Assembly: GCA_947258385.1 (NCBI GenBank)
Contig: CAMYII010000040.1
Coordinates: 1 to 50,612 of the forward strand
Source of the DNA: Acidiferrobacterales bacterium
GTDB taxonomy: Bacteria > Pseudomonadota > Gammaproteobacteria > Acidiferrobacterales > SZUA-150
Direction of reading: 5' to 3'
Length of the DNA: 50,612 bases
Shown here: positions 25,893-35,853 of the stretch, in pieces
Layout of the letters: the number at the start of each line of letters is the position of its first letter
How positions within the stretch are numbered: the stretch's first letter is position 1
Notes under the pieces: generated by a model
The model's database searches: none
The model's input: only the letters and a program-made list of their open reading frames with translations
Told to the model about the DNA's origin: nothing
Position numbers and translations under genes: made by a program

Positions 25893-26278
25893 GGTGGACC
25901 TCCTTACCTGTTCATACTTTTGCGGTGGTCAGTGACGCGGCCGGACCGCGCCGCCCACAGGCACGCCACCACGAAATACCCGGTTCGGGCGCTGGGGGTA
26001 TACAAGGGTATGGGGGACAAACGGCGAAAACCAAGCCCGGCAGGACGTATGGCAGTGTCCAACAATCCTGAGCACGTATTAACCTGGCCTCCCGGGCCTG
26101 ATACCATGGCCCGGTTACTGTCCAACGGCGTGATGCCCCTTGTCGCTATATAAGAGCAATGAAGAAGCCTATGGACCCCCGTCTCGCGCAGCTGCATATG
26201 AAGATGTTCTGTACAATCGACCACCTACTCTTGTGTGTCCTGCCGCGAACCCACCGCGATAACCGCTAACATTTGATA
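25893..26278. other. Divergent intergenic region before the M28 peptidase
   Basis: 386 bases between divergent genes. No hairpin with a T-run, repeat or convincing ORF was seen. A TATATAAG at about 26147-26154 could act as a -10 region for the peptidase gene, but no -35 is evident. Confidence 0.3.
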
Positions 26279-29242
26279 ATGATGATGCTTTCCAACTTTG
26301 CCCGTACGTTATTAGGGAACTGGCCCCTCATCGCCGCCACTTGCCTTGTGGTCTTGCAGGCCACGCCAACGGCCGCCGTCGAACCCGATCCGGTGTCATC
26401 CGAATCGGCCCTGTTGTCCAAGGTGCGCCAACTGATTTTCGACGGCAGGCGTTCCGGCGAGGGTTATTTCAGCGCCGACGGCAGGAAACTCGTCTTTCAG
26501 AGCGAGCGCCAGGCGGACAATCCGTTCTATCAGATCTACCTGATGGACCTCGAAACCGGCGACACACAGCGGGTGTCGCCCGGTGTCGGCAAGACCACCT
26601 GCGCCTGGATCCACCCCAAGGGCAAGAAGGTATTGTTCGCCTCCACCCACCTGGACCCGCGGGCACACGACAAGCAACAGCAGGAACTGGACAAACGCGC
26701 CACCGGCAAGGCCAGCCGCTACGCCTGGAGCTTCGACGAGCACTATGACATCTTCGAGACCCGGATCGGCGGCAAGAAGTACAAGAACCTGACCAAGGCC
26801 CCCGGTTACGACGCCGAAGGCTCGTGGTCACCCGACGGCAAATGGATCGTATTTGCCTCCAACCGCCGTGCGTATACGGAAACGCTCGCGCCCGAGGAAC
26901 AGGCCGCCTTCGCACGTGACGCGTCCTATTTTATGGACATCTATCTCATGAAGGCCAACGGCAAACAGCTGCGCCGGCTCACCGATGCCCCCGGCTATGA
27001 CGGCGGTCCGTTCTTCAGCCCCGACGGTCGCCGGATCGTGTGGCGCCACTTCGCCCCAGACGGCGCCACCGCCGAAGTCTGGAGCATGAACCTCGACGGC
27101 TCGGACAAGAGGCCATTGACCCGGCTGGGCGTCATGTCGTGGGCCCCGTACTTTCACCCTTCCGGCGATTACGTGATCTTTGCGACCAACGTCCATGGCC
27201 ACCGCAATTTCGAGCTCTATATGGTCGACAGCCAGGGCAAGACAGATCCCGTGCGGGTCACCCATAGCCCCGGCTTCGACGGCCTGCCGGTGTTCGCGCC
27301 CGACGGCAAGCGACTGGCGTGGTCGAGCTCGCGTACCGCCAACCGCGCCGCGCAGATCTTTATCGCCGAATGGAACGACGCCGAGGCGCGCGCACTGCTA
27401 GGCCTGGCCGGCAAAACCGCTGCGCAAGCCCGCGCCACGCCGCCGGAACAGACCCGGGGCGCCATCAACCCGGAGCGGCTGCGCCGGCATGTGGCCCACC
27501 TGAGCTCGGAAGCGATGGGCGGACGCCTGACCGGCACCGAGGGCGAGCGCCAGGCGACCGCCTACGTGGCCTCGGTGTTCGAGGGCCTGGGGCTGCAGCC
27601 GGCGGGCGATCAGGGCACGTTCTTTCAGGAATTTGAATTCACCGCCGGCGTGTCCCTGGCCGGCGGTAACCGGCTCACCCTGGAATCGGCCGGCGGCCGG
27701 CGGCGTTTCACGGTCGATCGGGACTGGCGGCCGCTCGCCTTCTCGCGCACCGGCACCGTGGGCCCGGCCGAGGTCGTGTTCGCTGGGTACGGGATCGTGG
27801 CCCCGGCCAGCGGCCGCTTCCCAGCCTATGACTCGTACGCCAAGCTGGATGTTAAGGACAAGTGGGTGGCGGTGTTTCGCTACATGCCGGAGGACGTCCC
27901 GCCGGCATACCGCCAGCACCTGTCGCATTATTTCGAGCTCCGCTACAAGGCCATGCTGGCGCGCGATAAAGGCGCGCGCGGCCTGATCCTCGTCAGCGGG
28001 CCCAACGCCAAGGTCAAGGACCAGCTGGTGACACTCACCTTTGACACCGCGCTTGCCGGCAGCAGCCTCGGTGCGATCTCCGTCACTGACAGGACGGCCA
28101 AGCACATATTGCGCTGCGGCGGCAAAGGCCTCAAGCAACTGCAGGATGCCCTCGATCGAGGCGAGCAGGTCGCCGGCTTTGCCTGCAAGGGTGCGCGATT
28201 GACCGCGGTGATCGGCATGCAACAGCAGCGGCGCAGCGGCCGCAACGTGCTTGCGAGGCTTTCCGCCGGCAAGCAGGCGGCTGCGCAGACCGTGGTGATC
28301 GGCGCGCATGTGGATCACATCGGCCGCGGCACCGGCTTTGACTCCCTGGCGCGACCGGAGGAACAGGGCAGGATCCATTACGGCGCTGACGACAACGCCT
28401 CCGGCGTGGCCGCGCTGCTGGAAGTCGCCCGCGCGCTTACGGAGCAGAAGGCAAAACGCGCGATCAGGCTGCAGCGCGATGTGTTGTTCGCCGCCTGGTC
28501 GGGCGAGGAGCTGGGACTGCTCGGTTCCAGTCAGTTCGTGCGTAAATTGGGCGAGGCCATGGCGGCGGCGGAACCGCTGCGCTCGCGGATCGCCGCCTAC
28601 CTCAATATGGACATGATCGGGCGGCTCGACAAGGCCTTGTATCTGCAGGGCGTCAGCTCCAGCCCGGTATGGCTGGGTGAAATCGAGCGCCACAATGTGG
28701 CACTCGGACTGCCTGCCGTGCCCCAAACCGAAACCTACCTGCCGACCGACGCCACCTCGTTTTATCTCAAGGGCGTGCCCGTGTTGAACGCCTTCACCGG
28801 GGCCCACGCGGATTACAACACCCCGCGGGATACCGCTGAGAAGTTGAACTACGACGGCGCGGCACGGATTGCACAGTTGATGGGGTCAATAACCCTTGCA
28901 TTGGCGAGCCGCGAGCGCCCGCCCGATTACATCGCCACGGCCAAACCGGCCGGTTCACCGAGCCGCCGCAACCTGCGCGCCTATCTGGGCACCATTCCCG
29001 AGTACGGCCAGAGCAGCGTGAAGGGCGTCAAGCTCACCGGAGTCGCCGACGGCGGACCGGCCGCGCAGGCGGGTCTTCTGGCCGGTGATGTCATTATCGA
29101 ACTGGCCGGCAGGAAGATTGAGAGTCTCTACGACTTTACCTACGCCCTGAATGCCGTGAAGGTCGGCCAGCCCGTGAAGGTTACCGTATTACGGGGGGCC
29201 GAGCCCGTTAGCGTCACCGTGATCCCCGCGTCGCGGGAGTAG
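26279..29242 (+). CDS. Secreted M28 aminopeptidase with TolB-like propeller and PDZ domain
   Basis: About 987 residues; ATG 26279, 26282 and 26285 are adjacent candidate starts. A signal peptide (ends near ATPTAAVEP) exports it to the periplasm. Residues about 45-370 hold WD40-like TolB repeats ('YFSADGRKLVFQSERQ', 'SWSPDGKWIVFASNRR', 'FFSPDGRRIVWRHF'). A PA-like insert lies at about 490-610. The M28 zinc peptidase has 'IGAHVDHIGRG' (His about 677), 'HYGADDNASGVAALLE', 'AAWSGEELGLLGSSQF', 'NMDMIGR' and a final 'FTGAHADYN', so the zinc ligands are complete. A PDZ domain with 'GGPAAQAGLLAGDVIIELAG' ends the protein. It probably degrades envelope or external peptides. Confidence 0.9.
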   Translation: MMMLSNFARTLLGNWPLIAATCLVVLQATPTAAVEPDPVSSESALLSKVRQLIFDGRRSGEGYFSADGRKLVFQSERQADNPFYQIYLMDLETGDTQRVSPGVGKTTCAWIHPKGKKVLFASTHLDPRAHDKQQQELDKRATGKASRYAWSFDEHYDIFETRIGGKKYKNLTKAPGYDAEGSWSPDGKWIVFASNRRAYTETLAPEEQAAFARDASYFMDIYLMKANGKQLRRLTDAPGYDGGPFFSPDGRRIVWRHFAPDGATAEVWSMNLDGSDKRPLTRLGVMSWAPYFHPSGDYVIFATNVHGHRNFELYMVDSQGKTDPVRVTHSPGFDGLPVFAPDGKRLAWSSSRTANRAAQIFIAEWNDAEARALLGLAGKTAAQARATPPEQTRGAINPERLRRHVAHLSSEAMGGRLTGTEGERQATAYVASVFEGLGLQPAGDQGTFFQEFEFTAGVSLAGGNRLTLESAGGRRRFTVDRDWRPLAFSRTGTVGPAEVVFAGYGIVAPASGRFPAYDSYAKLDVKDKWVAVFRYMPEDVPPAYRQHLSHYFELRYKAMLARDKGARGLILVSGPNAKVKDQLVTLTFDTALAGSSLGAISVTDRTAKHILRCGGKGLKQLQDALDRGEQVAGFACKGARLTAVIGMQQQRRSGRNVLARLSAGKQAAAQTVVIGAHVDHIGRGTGFDSLARPEEQGRIHYGADDNASGVAALLEVARALTEQKAKRAIRLQRDVLFAAWSGEELGLLGSSQFVRKLGEAMAAAEPLRSRIAAYLNMDMIGRLDKALYLQGVSSSPVWLGEIERHNVALGLPAVPQTETYLPTDATSFYLKGVPVLNAFTGAHADYNTPRDTAEKLNYDGAARIAQLMGSITLALASRERPPDYIATAKPAGSPSRRNLRAYLGTIPEYGQSSVKGVKLTGVADGGPAAQAGLLAGDVIIELAGRKIESLYDFTYALNAVKVGQPVKVTVLRGAEPVSVTVIPASRE

Positions 29243-29293
29243 TTGCACACAGCACCAGACAAACCGGCATTCGAGAGCTTGCTAAGACAGATG

Positions 29294-29474
29294 CTAGAAG
29301 CTATCTCGAAAACCCTTCCGCCCCCTGGCGCTGTGGAACAAACGCAGAGGTCGCGAAGAAAGCAAAAACGCTTTATTCTGAAGGATTCCCCGCGTCCTCT
29401 GCGCCTTGGCGTGCTTTGCGTTGCTTCCAGGGCGTGAAGGGTTGCTGAGCGTTAGATTTTGAGACTGGTTCTAG
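29294..29474 (-). repeat. Dispersed palindromic element, copy 3 (inverted)
   Basis: Runs from CTAGAAGCTATCTCGAAAAC to TTTTGAGACTGGTTCTAG, so both CTAG ends are present. It has the opposite orientation to the other four copies. The rimI stop codon (complement of CTA at 29471-29473) lies inside the terminal CTAG. Confidence 0.9.
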
Positions 29475-29974
29475 GAACCTTGATCACTCACTGGGGAGGT
29501 GCGGCGGGATCTTGGGATATCCGCAAAGCGACTGCCGTACAGCGTCCGGGCCATGATGAGCGCATCCTCGTGACTTCGCCTGGTGAGATAATAGCCTTTA
29601 CGGATGCCGACCTTCGCGAACCCCCGGCGCCGGTACAGGCGAAGCGCCGGTTCATTGGATGGGCGCACTTCCAACAGTGCGATACGGGCCCCACGACGAC
29701 GCGCCCGCAGCAGCATGTGCGTCAGCATCTTGCCCCCCAAGCCCCGACCCTGGGATTCCGGACGCATGCACAGATTCAGAATATGCGCCCTGCCCTGCCT
29801 GAGCGCCATAACGCCAAAGCCCTGGATCGCGTCGTCTTGCTCCCATACCCAGCCGGCGGTTCCGGTACGCAAACACGAACGAAAAAAACACGCGGTCCAG
29901 GGGAAAGGGTTGATACGCTTTTCGATCTTCACAACCTGAGACAAGTCCGACTCCCGCATGGACCGCAGGCGCAC
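29471..29974 (-). CDS. rimI: Ribosomal protein S18-alanine N-acetyltransferase RimI
   Basis: 167 residues if the start is GTG 29974; ATG 29959 would remove the first beta-strand (VRLRSM), so the GTG is preferred. It is a GNAT acetyltransferase for the N-terminus of S18. Seen: 'ESDLSQVVKIEKRINPFPWT' (the RimI E/NPFPW motif), 'HILNLCMRPESQGRGLGGKM' with the acetyl-CoA loop, and 'ALLEVRPSNEPALRLYRRRG', plus 'GIRKGYY'. The C-terminus is about 15 residues longer than usual and ends in the CTAG terminus of repeat copy 3, so its stop codon may have been supplied by that insertion. tsaB, the usual neighbour, is not present. Confidence 0.88.
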   Translation of the reverse strand: MRLRSMRESDLSQVVKIEKRINPFPWTACFFRSCLRTGTAGWVWEQDDAIQGFGVMALRQGRAHILNLCMRPESQGRGLGGKMLTHMLLRARRRGARIALLEVRPSNEPALRLYRRRGFAKVGIRKGYYLTRRSHEDALIMARTLYGSRFADIPRSRRTSPVSDQGS

Positions 29975-30062
29975 GCCGCTCGTCTTGCGACTCGCGTCGG
30001 ACTTACCTCCCGGCCCTGACGGCCGCGGCAAGGCGCTGCGGCCGACTTCCAGGTATTTCCGG

Positions 30063-30191
30063 TCAAACCTGGTCAAGCTTGTGCACGATCCTTTCGTAAC
30101 AGACCTGCTCGACACGCAGGTCGGTGGCACCGCCGCGGGAGATGCCCAAACGCATCATCAGATAATAGCGCCGTTTGGATATTCTTGCGCG
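30063..30191 (-). pseudogene. Possible PH-domain (bPH2-like) protein fragment
   Basis: The minus-strand frame ending at 30063 contains 'ARISKRRYYLMMRLGISRGG' followed by 'ATDLRVEQVCYERIVHKLDQ', which resembles the core strands of bacterial PH-domain membrane proteins (I-T-N-R-R ... T-E-L-x-L-x-K-V). Nothing of the flanking protein remains, so at best it is a remnant. It lies in the 343-base gap (29975-30317) between rimI and the VTT gene, where nothing else is seen. Weak support. Confidence 0.25.
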
Positions 30192-30317
30192 CTCCACGCT
30201 GTCGTTCACTGTCGCAGGAAGCCGCTGCACGTGGGAGACCTCGCGCTGCCCGCGGCACGTCGACCGGTAGGAATGTCGCGCCACTGACGAGCCCGCATCG
30301 GCCATGCAAGTGAGGAC

Positions 30318-30998
30318 TCAGTCCTTCGTCGCCACTCGGCGCAGCAGGCGGTGTGTCGCGAGCCACAACAGCAGTCCAACGATTAGCAGCAGCAGCCACG
30401 CCTGCCAGGGTAAGGCATCGATCTGATCGCCCATGACCACCATTAGTGTTGTCAGTGGCAGGATCCCCACGCCGGTGGTCCAGGTGAACGTCCACCAGGA
30501 CACGCGAATAAGGCCGGCGGCGTAATTGATCAGATTAACCGCGATGACGGGAATAAAGCGGATGAACAACAGCGCGCCGCCGCCGTGCACGGCCAGCCAG
30601 TCGTCCACCTTTTGTGCGCTCGCCCGGGTCAATAGCCTGCCCACAAACGGGCGCCCAAACCGGCGCGCCACGCCGAAACTGAGCAATGCCCCCAGCATGG
30701 CGCCCACCCAGCCCCATATCGGCCCGTAGAGCATGCCGTTGGCGATCACCACCAGCTCGGCGGGAAACGGGACGAAAGAGTGCTGCACCATCAGCCCGAT
30801 GGAAGCGGCCACCCCCCAGTGCCCGGAGGAGCGGATGAATTGTACAAGCTCGCCACGCGATACATGTGGCCACCACGCATACCAATCGGCGCCTTTGGCC
30901 ACACCCAAGACGAGCAGCGTGCCGAATACGAGCGCAGCGATAATAGCGCCGCTAATCGCGACGATCAGCGCGGATTTTGCCCGCCTGACATTGGCCAT
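30318..30998 (-). CDS. VTT/TVP38 family membrane protein
   Basis: 226 residues from ATG 30998, with GAGAGGA upstream. Integral membrane protein with about five to six hydrophobic segments. The VTT (SNARE-associated/DedA-like) core is at about 60-190: 'VQHSFVPFPAELVVIANGML' with the conserved re-entrant loop, 'GWVGAMLGALLSFGVARRFG' and 'LLFIRFIPVIAVNLINYAAG', where F-x-P and N-x-x-A-G are family-typical. Members are implicated in lipid scrambling or membrane homeostasis. It is transcribed away from ppc. Confidence 0.88.
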   Translation of the reverse strand: MANVRRAKSALIVAISGAIIAALVFGTLLVLGVAKGADWYAWWPHVSRGELVQFIRSSGHWGVAASIGLMVQHSFVPFPAELVVIANGMLYGPIWGWVGAMLGALLSFGVARRFGRPFVGRLLTRASAQKVDDWLAVHGGGALLFIRFIPVIAVNLINYAAGLIRVSWWTFTWTTGVGILPLTTLMVVMGDQIDALPWQAWLLLLIVGLLLWLATHRLLRRVATKD

Positions 30999-31292
30999 TC
31001 CTCTCTCCCGTTGGCGTTGAGACAAGCTTACACCTCGCGGCAATTCAAGGTCACCAGCGCGGAGATCACAAAAAAAGCGGGGGTGTTGAGTTAAAATGAT
31101 TAAATTCGTAGCATAATGGTCTGCGATACCATTAGTCGCACGCCGGCCGTAGGGCGTTCGGCCCCGCCGGTGGCGAATGCCTGGGCACCGCCGATTGTTT
31201 GCTCACGAAATACCGCCTGTGAGCCCGGTTTACTGCGCCAATCCGAACAGGTGAAGCGGTAGCAAGACGAACCAATACCTTAAGGTACATTG

Positions 31293-34133
31293 ATGACTAA
31301 ACAGGCTTTTACGCCGCCGGTCATTGCCGGCGACCGGCAGTTGCGTGCCCGCGTCAAGCTCTTCGGCAACCTATTGGGCACGGTCCTGCGGAGTCAGGCG
31401 GGCGGTGACGTGCTGAAGTCGGTCGAAATCCTGCGCAAAGGCTTCATCAGCCTGCACGAGCGTGAGGACCCGCGCAAACGTGCGCGTTTGATGCGCCTGA
31501 TTAATGCGCTGGATCCGCAGACGCTGACCCATGTGGTGCGTGCCTTCAGCAACTATTTCAGCCTGATCAACATTGTCGAAGAGGCCTTCCAGCATCGCCA
31601 ACGTCGGCGCCGCGTGCGCGCCGGCGGGGCGCTGTGGACCGGTTCGTTCGATGAGACCCTGCGTTGGTTCAAAAACGAAGGCGTCAGCGCCGCGGAACTG
31701 CAATCGCTGCTCGACCGCCTGCACTACCAGCCCGTATTCACGGCGCACCCCACCGAGGCAAAGCGGCGCACCATTATGGGCGCCATGCGCCGAATCTTCC
31801 TGCTCGACGAACGACTCGACGATCCGCGGCTGGGCGAGGAAGGGAAGCAAGAGACCATCGAGCAATTGCAAGGCGAAATCCAGATCCTGTGGAAAACTGA
31901 CGAGGTACGCACCACGCGACCCGAAGTCCGCGACGAGATCCGCAACGGACTTTACTATTTCCGGGAGAGCCTGTTCGAGGCAGTGCCCACGACCTATCGC
32001 TTCCTGGAAAAGGCCGTGCGGCGTATGTACCCGGGTGCAAACAACGATAGGGTGGAAAATGCTGAACGGATACGTGTCCCGAGCTTCCTGGCGTTTGGCT
32101 CGTGGATCGGCGGTGATCGTGACGGCAACCCGAACGTGACACCGCAGATCACCGAACTGGCGGTGTACTTGCATGCCGAGCAGATTCTCGAGGAGTACAT
32201 TAAACAAATTGCTTTGCTGATCGGTCTGTTGACGTATGCCGACCAGATGGTACAGCCCTTGGAAGCGTTTCGGAACAGCCTGATGCGTGATGAACGCTTC
32301 TGTCATGACGCCTTCGGTGAAAAACCGGAGCAGTTTGCCACCGAGCCGTACCGTCGCAAACTCTACTATATGCACTTCCGGCTACGACACAACCTGCGTT
32401 TCATCCGGCGGCGCATGCAAGGGCAGACCGTCGAGCTGAAGGAACCCTCCTACCTGTCGCACCAGGAATTTCTCGGTGATCTGCAGCTGCTTCGTGATTC
32501 ATTGATCAGCCACGGTGACCGCAAGCTCGCCGATCGTGAGCTGCAAGACCTGATCCGTCTGGCGGAGACCTTCGGCTTCCACCTGATGCGCCTGGACGTA
32601 CGTCAGGAATCCTCGCGCCACACGCAAGCCGTCGCCGAGGTCCTCGCCGGACTTCATTCCGGCGAGGACTACCTGGCAATGAATGAGACCCAGCGCCTGC
32701 AGCGCCTGTCCGCCGTGATCGGCGATAGCGAGCCTTTGATATCCGAACGCAACCGGCTGAGTCCCGAAACCCGCGAGACGATCGAGGTCTTCGAAATCAT
32801 GGCACGGCTGCAACGCGAGATCAGCCCTGAGGCCTTCGGTAACTATGTCATATCGATGACTCATACAGCGAGCCACATCATGGAAGTCATGCTGCTCGCG
32901 AAGCTGGCCGGGCTCGCCGGGCGCAAGGCCGACGGCTGGTATTGCGACATCCGCATCAGCCCGCTGTTTGAGACCATCGAGGACCTGGCGCACATCGAAG
33001 ACGTGCTGGGGGCACTGCTCGACAGCCCCGCCTACGCGGCGCTGCTCGGGGCCTCGGGCAATGTTCAGGAAGTGATGCTGGGGTACTCGGATTCCGCCAA
33101 GGACGGCGGCGCGCTCTCCTCTGCCTGGAATCTCTATCAAGCGCAGAAAAAGATCATCCGTATCGCCGATGCCCACGGGATCGGCTGCCGGCTGTTTCAC
33201 GGCCGCGGCGGCACCATCGGTCGCGGCGGCGGTCCGACACACGAATCCATCCTGGCGCAGCCACCGGGCACCGTCCACGGCCAGATCAAATTCACCGAGC
33301 AGGGAGAGGTGCTTTATTACAAGTACTCCAATACGGAGACCGCGGCCTATGAATTGACCATGGGCGTCACCGGATTGATGAAGGCCAGCTTCGGCCTGAT
33401 CCGGCCCGTGGCCGACGATCACGGCGACGATCAAAAGATTCTCGATGAGCTTGTCCGCGCAGGTGAAAACAGCTATCGGATGCTGACCGACCGCACGCCG
33501 GGCTTCATGGATTACTTCTACGAGGCGACCCCGGTCAACGAGATCGGTCTGCTCAATATCGGCTCGCGTCCCTCACACCGCAAGAAAACCGACCGGTCCA
33601 AGGCCTCGGTGCGCGCCATCCCCTGGGTATTCGGCTGGGCCCAGGCGCGCCATACGCTGCCAGCATGGTATGGACTTGGCAGCGCCCTGGAGTCCTGGCG
33701 CGGCGGCGACCCGGCGCGCCTCGAAGCCCTGCAGGGCATGTACCGCGACTGGTCCTTTTTTCGCTCTTTCTTGAGCAATACCCAGATGTCCCTGTCCAAG
33801 GGCGACATGGACATCGCCGGCGAATACGCCAAACTGTGCACTGATCTGGACACGCGGCAACGGGTGTACCAACTGGTGCGCGAGGACTACCTGCGCACCG
33901 TCACGCAAGTCCTGGAGGTTGCTGGCGGCGAGCAATTGATGGAAGAAACCCCGGTGCTGGCCCTGTCACTGTCACGCCGCAACCCCTATCTGGACCCGCT
34001 CAATTATATCCAGATCGCGCTGCTCACGCGCTACCGCAGCGCGCCCGCCGATTCCGACGAGGCGTCGATGTGGCGCGATGCACTGCTGCGCACCATTAAT
34101 GCCATCGCCGCCGGCATGCGAAATACCGGCTAG
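31293..34133 (+). CDS. ppc: Phosphoenolpyruvate carboxylase
   Basis: 946 residues from ATG 31293 with TAAGG seven bases upstream; the TTG at 31290 is less likely. It carboxylates PEP with bicarbonate to give oxaloacetate in the cytoplasm. Diagnostic motifs: 'VFTAHPTEAKRRTI' (catalytic His about 151), 'GDRDGNPNVT', 'MLGYSDSAKDGGALSSAWNL' (catalytic Lys about 603), 'FHGRGGTIGRGGGPTH' (Arg-rich loop) and the C-terminal 'RNPYLDPLNYIQIALL'. The C-terminus ends in a glycine (NTG), which is how this family closes its allosteric pocket. Full length. Confidence 0.96.
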   Translation: MTKQAFTPPVIAGDRQLRARVKLFGNLLGTVLRSQAGGDVLKSVEILRKGFISLHEREDPRKRARLMRLINALDPQTLTHVVRAFSNYFSLINIVEEAFQHRQRRRRVRAGGALWTGSFDETLRWFKNEGVSAAELQSLLDRLHYQPVFTAHPTEAKRRTIMGAMRRIFLLDERLDDPRLGEEGKQETIEQLQGEIQILWKTDEVRTTRPEVRDEIRNGLYYFRESLFEAVPTTYRFLEKAVRRMYPGANNDRVENAERIRVPSFLAFGSWIGGDRDGNPNVTPQITELAVYLHAEQILEEYIKQIALLIGLLTYADQMVQPLEAFRNSLMRDERFCHDAFGEKPEQFATEPYRRKLYYMHFRLRHNLRFIRRRMQGQTVELKEPSYLSHQEFLGDLQLLRDSLISHGDRKLADRELQDLIRLAETFGFHLMRLDVRQESSRHTQAVAEVLAGLHSGEDYLAMNETQRLQRLSAVIGDSEPLISERNRLSPETRETIEVFEIMARLQREISPEAFGNYVISMTHTASHIMEVMLLAKLAGLAGRKADGWYCDIRISPLFETIEDLAHIEDVLGALLDSPAYAALLGASGNVQEVMLGYSDSAKDGGALSSAWNLYQAQKKIIRIADAHGIGCRLFHGRGGTIGRGGGPTHESILAQPPGTVHGQIKFTEQGEVLYYKYSNTETAAYELTMGVTGLMKASFGLIRPVADDHGDDQKILDELVRAGENSYRMLTDRTPGFMDYFYEATPVNEIGLLNIGSRPSHRKKTDRSKASVRAIPWVFGWAQARHTLPAWYGLGSALESWRGGDPARLEALQGMYRDWSFFRSFLSNTQMSLSKGDMDIAGEYAKLCTDLDTRQRVYQLVREDYLRTVTQVLEVAGGEQLMEETPVLALSLSRRNPYLDPLNYIQIALLTRYRSAPADSDEASMWRDALLRTINAIAAGMRNTG

Positions 34134-34234
34134 TTTCAGGCCCCGGCGCACGGCCTCGCCGGAGGAACGCGCAACAACGGCATCAACCGATGGGCGTTTG
34201 TCGTTGCGGGACCGGACCGTGATCAATATGAGTG

Positions 34235-35368
34235 CTAACCGAACTGCGTTTCCTGGAACTGCTGCTGCAGGGTCTCCACCGCCAAGCGGTGCTTGATCAG
34301 CGCGTCGACACAATCGCCATCGAGTCTCACGCGGGCAAGTTCTTTTAGCCGGTCATACGACTTGTCGTTGCTCCAGGCGGGCTTGTAAGGACGGCGGCTC
34401 GTCAGCGCATCGAAGACATCTGCGGTCGTGACGATACGCGACTCCAGCGGTATGGCATCACCCTTCAGCCCATCAGGATAGCCGCTGCCGTCAACGGCTT
34501 CATGATGATGATAAACGATATTCTGCAATATCTTGATGTAGGGCAGTTTGGCCAACCCGAACTCCTCGAGCATATAGTTCACCATCTCAAGTCCCTTCAC
34601 CGTGTGGGTCTTCATGACCTCGAATTCGCTTTCGGTCAACGGCTCTGCTTTGAGCAAAATACTGTCCGGGATGGCGACCTTGCCGATATCGTGCAGCGGC
34701 GCGAACAAAAACAGATGCTCGATATACTCATCGGTCAGCTCCGACTTGCCGGCGAGCTCGCGCGCGATCAGGCGGCTGTACCGGGACATGCGATCCAGAT
34801 GCGCCCCGGTCTCGCAGTCCCGCCTGGCCGTCACGTGGCGCGCCGTTTTTGTGGTCGCCACAAGCGTTCGGATAGAGCGGATCTCACTGATCACGAACAG
34901 GGCGAGCAGCCGCCCGATCGGGTCGAGGTGGGAAACGGTCTCGGGCAGGAAATCGTTGGGGCTGAGCGAGTCGAAGAAAATAAACCCGTAAAACTCGCCA
35001 TTGAGAAACATCGGCTGCGTGTAGCTGGAGCGATAGCCTGCCGCGATGTTCCGCTGCGTGTGCTCCTGCGTACTGTTCGCGTATTCGAGCAGATCGCCGA
35101 CCACCCGCGACTTTCCGGTACGGGAGACCTGCAACAACGACGGCACATCCCCGAGTCGCGCCTGGTAGTGCACCAGCGCGGGTCGATGGGAGCTGCTGTC
35201 GAGAAATGTCTTTAGCAGGTCGGTCTGTGGGTCGTAGACCACGACAGAGATGTGGGTAATGAACTCAAAGCGTTCTTTTAGAAGCTCATGCAGGAACCCA
35301 AGTTTTTGCGACAACGGCGCGTTTTCATCGAGGGCTCTCAGGCTGCTTGCATAGCTATATGTGCCCAT
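34235..35368 (-). CDS. GAF-like and HD-GYP domain phosphodiesterase
   Basis: 377 residues from ATG 35368. Residues about 10-165 form a GAF-like sensor ('ERFEFITHISVVVYDPQT', 'SSYTQPMFLNGEFYGFIFFD'). From about 190 comes an HD-GYP c-di-GMP phosphodiesterase: 'CETGAHLDRMSRYSRLIAR', 'LFAPLHDIGKVAIPDSILLK' (HD pair), and 'NIVYHHHEAVDGSGYPDGLK' with HHE and GYP. All metal ligands expected for an active enzyme appear. Cytoplasmic, no transmembrane helix. Together with the GGDEF protein at 11337-12311 it indicates c-di-GMP signalling. It is encoded tail to tail with ppc. Confidence 0.88.
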   Translation of the reverse strand: MGTYSYASSLRALDENAPLSQKLGFLHELLKERFEFITHISVVVYDPQTDLLKTFLDSSSHRPALVHYQARLGDVPSLLQVSRTGKSRVVGDLLEYANSTQEHTQRNIAAGYRSSYTQPMFLNGEFYGFIFFDSLSPNDFLPETVSHLDPIGRLLALFVISEIRSIRTLVATTKTARHVTARRDCETGAHLDRMSRYSRLIARELAGKSELTDEYIEHLFLFAPLHDIGKVAIPDSILLKAEPLTESEFEVMKTHTVKGLEMVNYMLEEFGLAKLPYIKILQNIVYHHHEAVDGSGYPDGLKGDAIPLESRIVTTADVFDALTSRRPYKPAWSNDKSYDRLKELARVRLDGDCVDALIKHRLAVETLQQQFQETQFG

Positions 35369-35547
35369 CGCGCTTACCCCACCCAATTGCTCTGGAAATA
35401 CGCATCACGATTCGACACCCACCCCTTTATATAAAAATAGCAGACTTTGCCTGCCGGGCATCGCCCAGTGTACGCCAAACGCGCGCAGCCCGGTACTGTT
35501 GTCTATGACGGTGCGACGCACCCACCGCCGGCGCCGGGCGTCGATTG

Positions 35548-35755
35548 CTAGAACCTGTCTCAAAATCAAACATTCAGCAACCCTTCACGCCCTGCAAGCA
35601 ACGCAAAGAACGCCAAGGCGCAGAGAACGCAGAGAACGCAGAGAATTCCTTACAAGAAAGCGCTTTTGCTTTCTTCGCGTACTTTGCGCCTCCGCGACCT
35701 CTGCGTTTGTTCCACAGCGCCAAGGGGGCGGAAGCTATTTTTCAGATAGGTTCTC
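35548..35755 (+). repeat. Dispersed palindromic element, copy 4
   Basis: Starts CTAGAACCTGTCTCAAAATC and ends CAGATAGGTTCTC; the last CTAG is altered. This copy is the longest (208 bases) because a short AACGCAGAG-type unit is repeated in its left arm (around 35622-35644). It sits between the divergent HD-GYP and glucan phosphatase genes; the rest of that interval (35369-35547 and 35756-35853) has no recognisable feature. Confidence 0.9.
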
Positions 35756-35853
35756 CATAAGTGTCCGGCGCTGTATCATATTCAACTCGCCTGGATATTC
35801 GGACCAATTGGAACGCAGCGCATGAGATACCGCGGCAAGCGACGACACAGCCT

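Noticed and set aside
27398-28807. 469-codon minus-strand ORF
   Set aside because: Antisense to the M28 peptidase, with His/Gly/Arg-rich low-information composition typical of shadows.
29243-29437. 64-codon ORF and similar short ORFs inside the repeat copies
   Set aside because: They arise from the repeat sequence itself and differ between copies in frame and length.
31086-31117. Promoter for ppc (TTGAGT and CATAAT)
   Set aside because: The spacing of 20 bases between the boxes is too long for a confident sigma-70 call.
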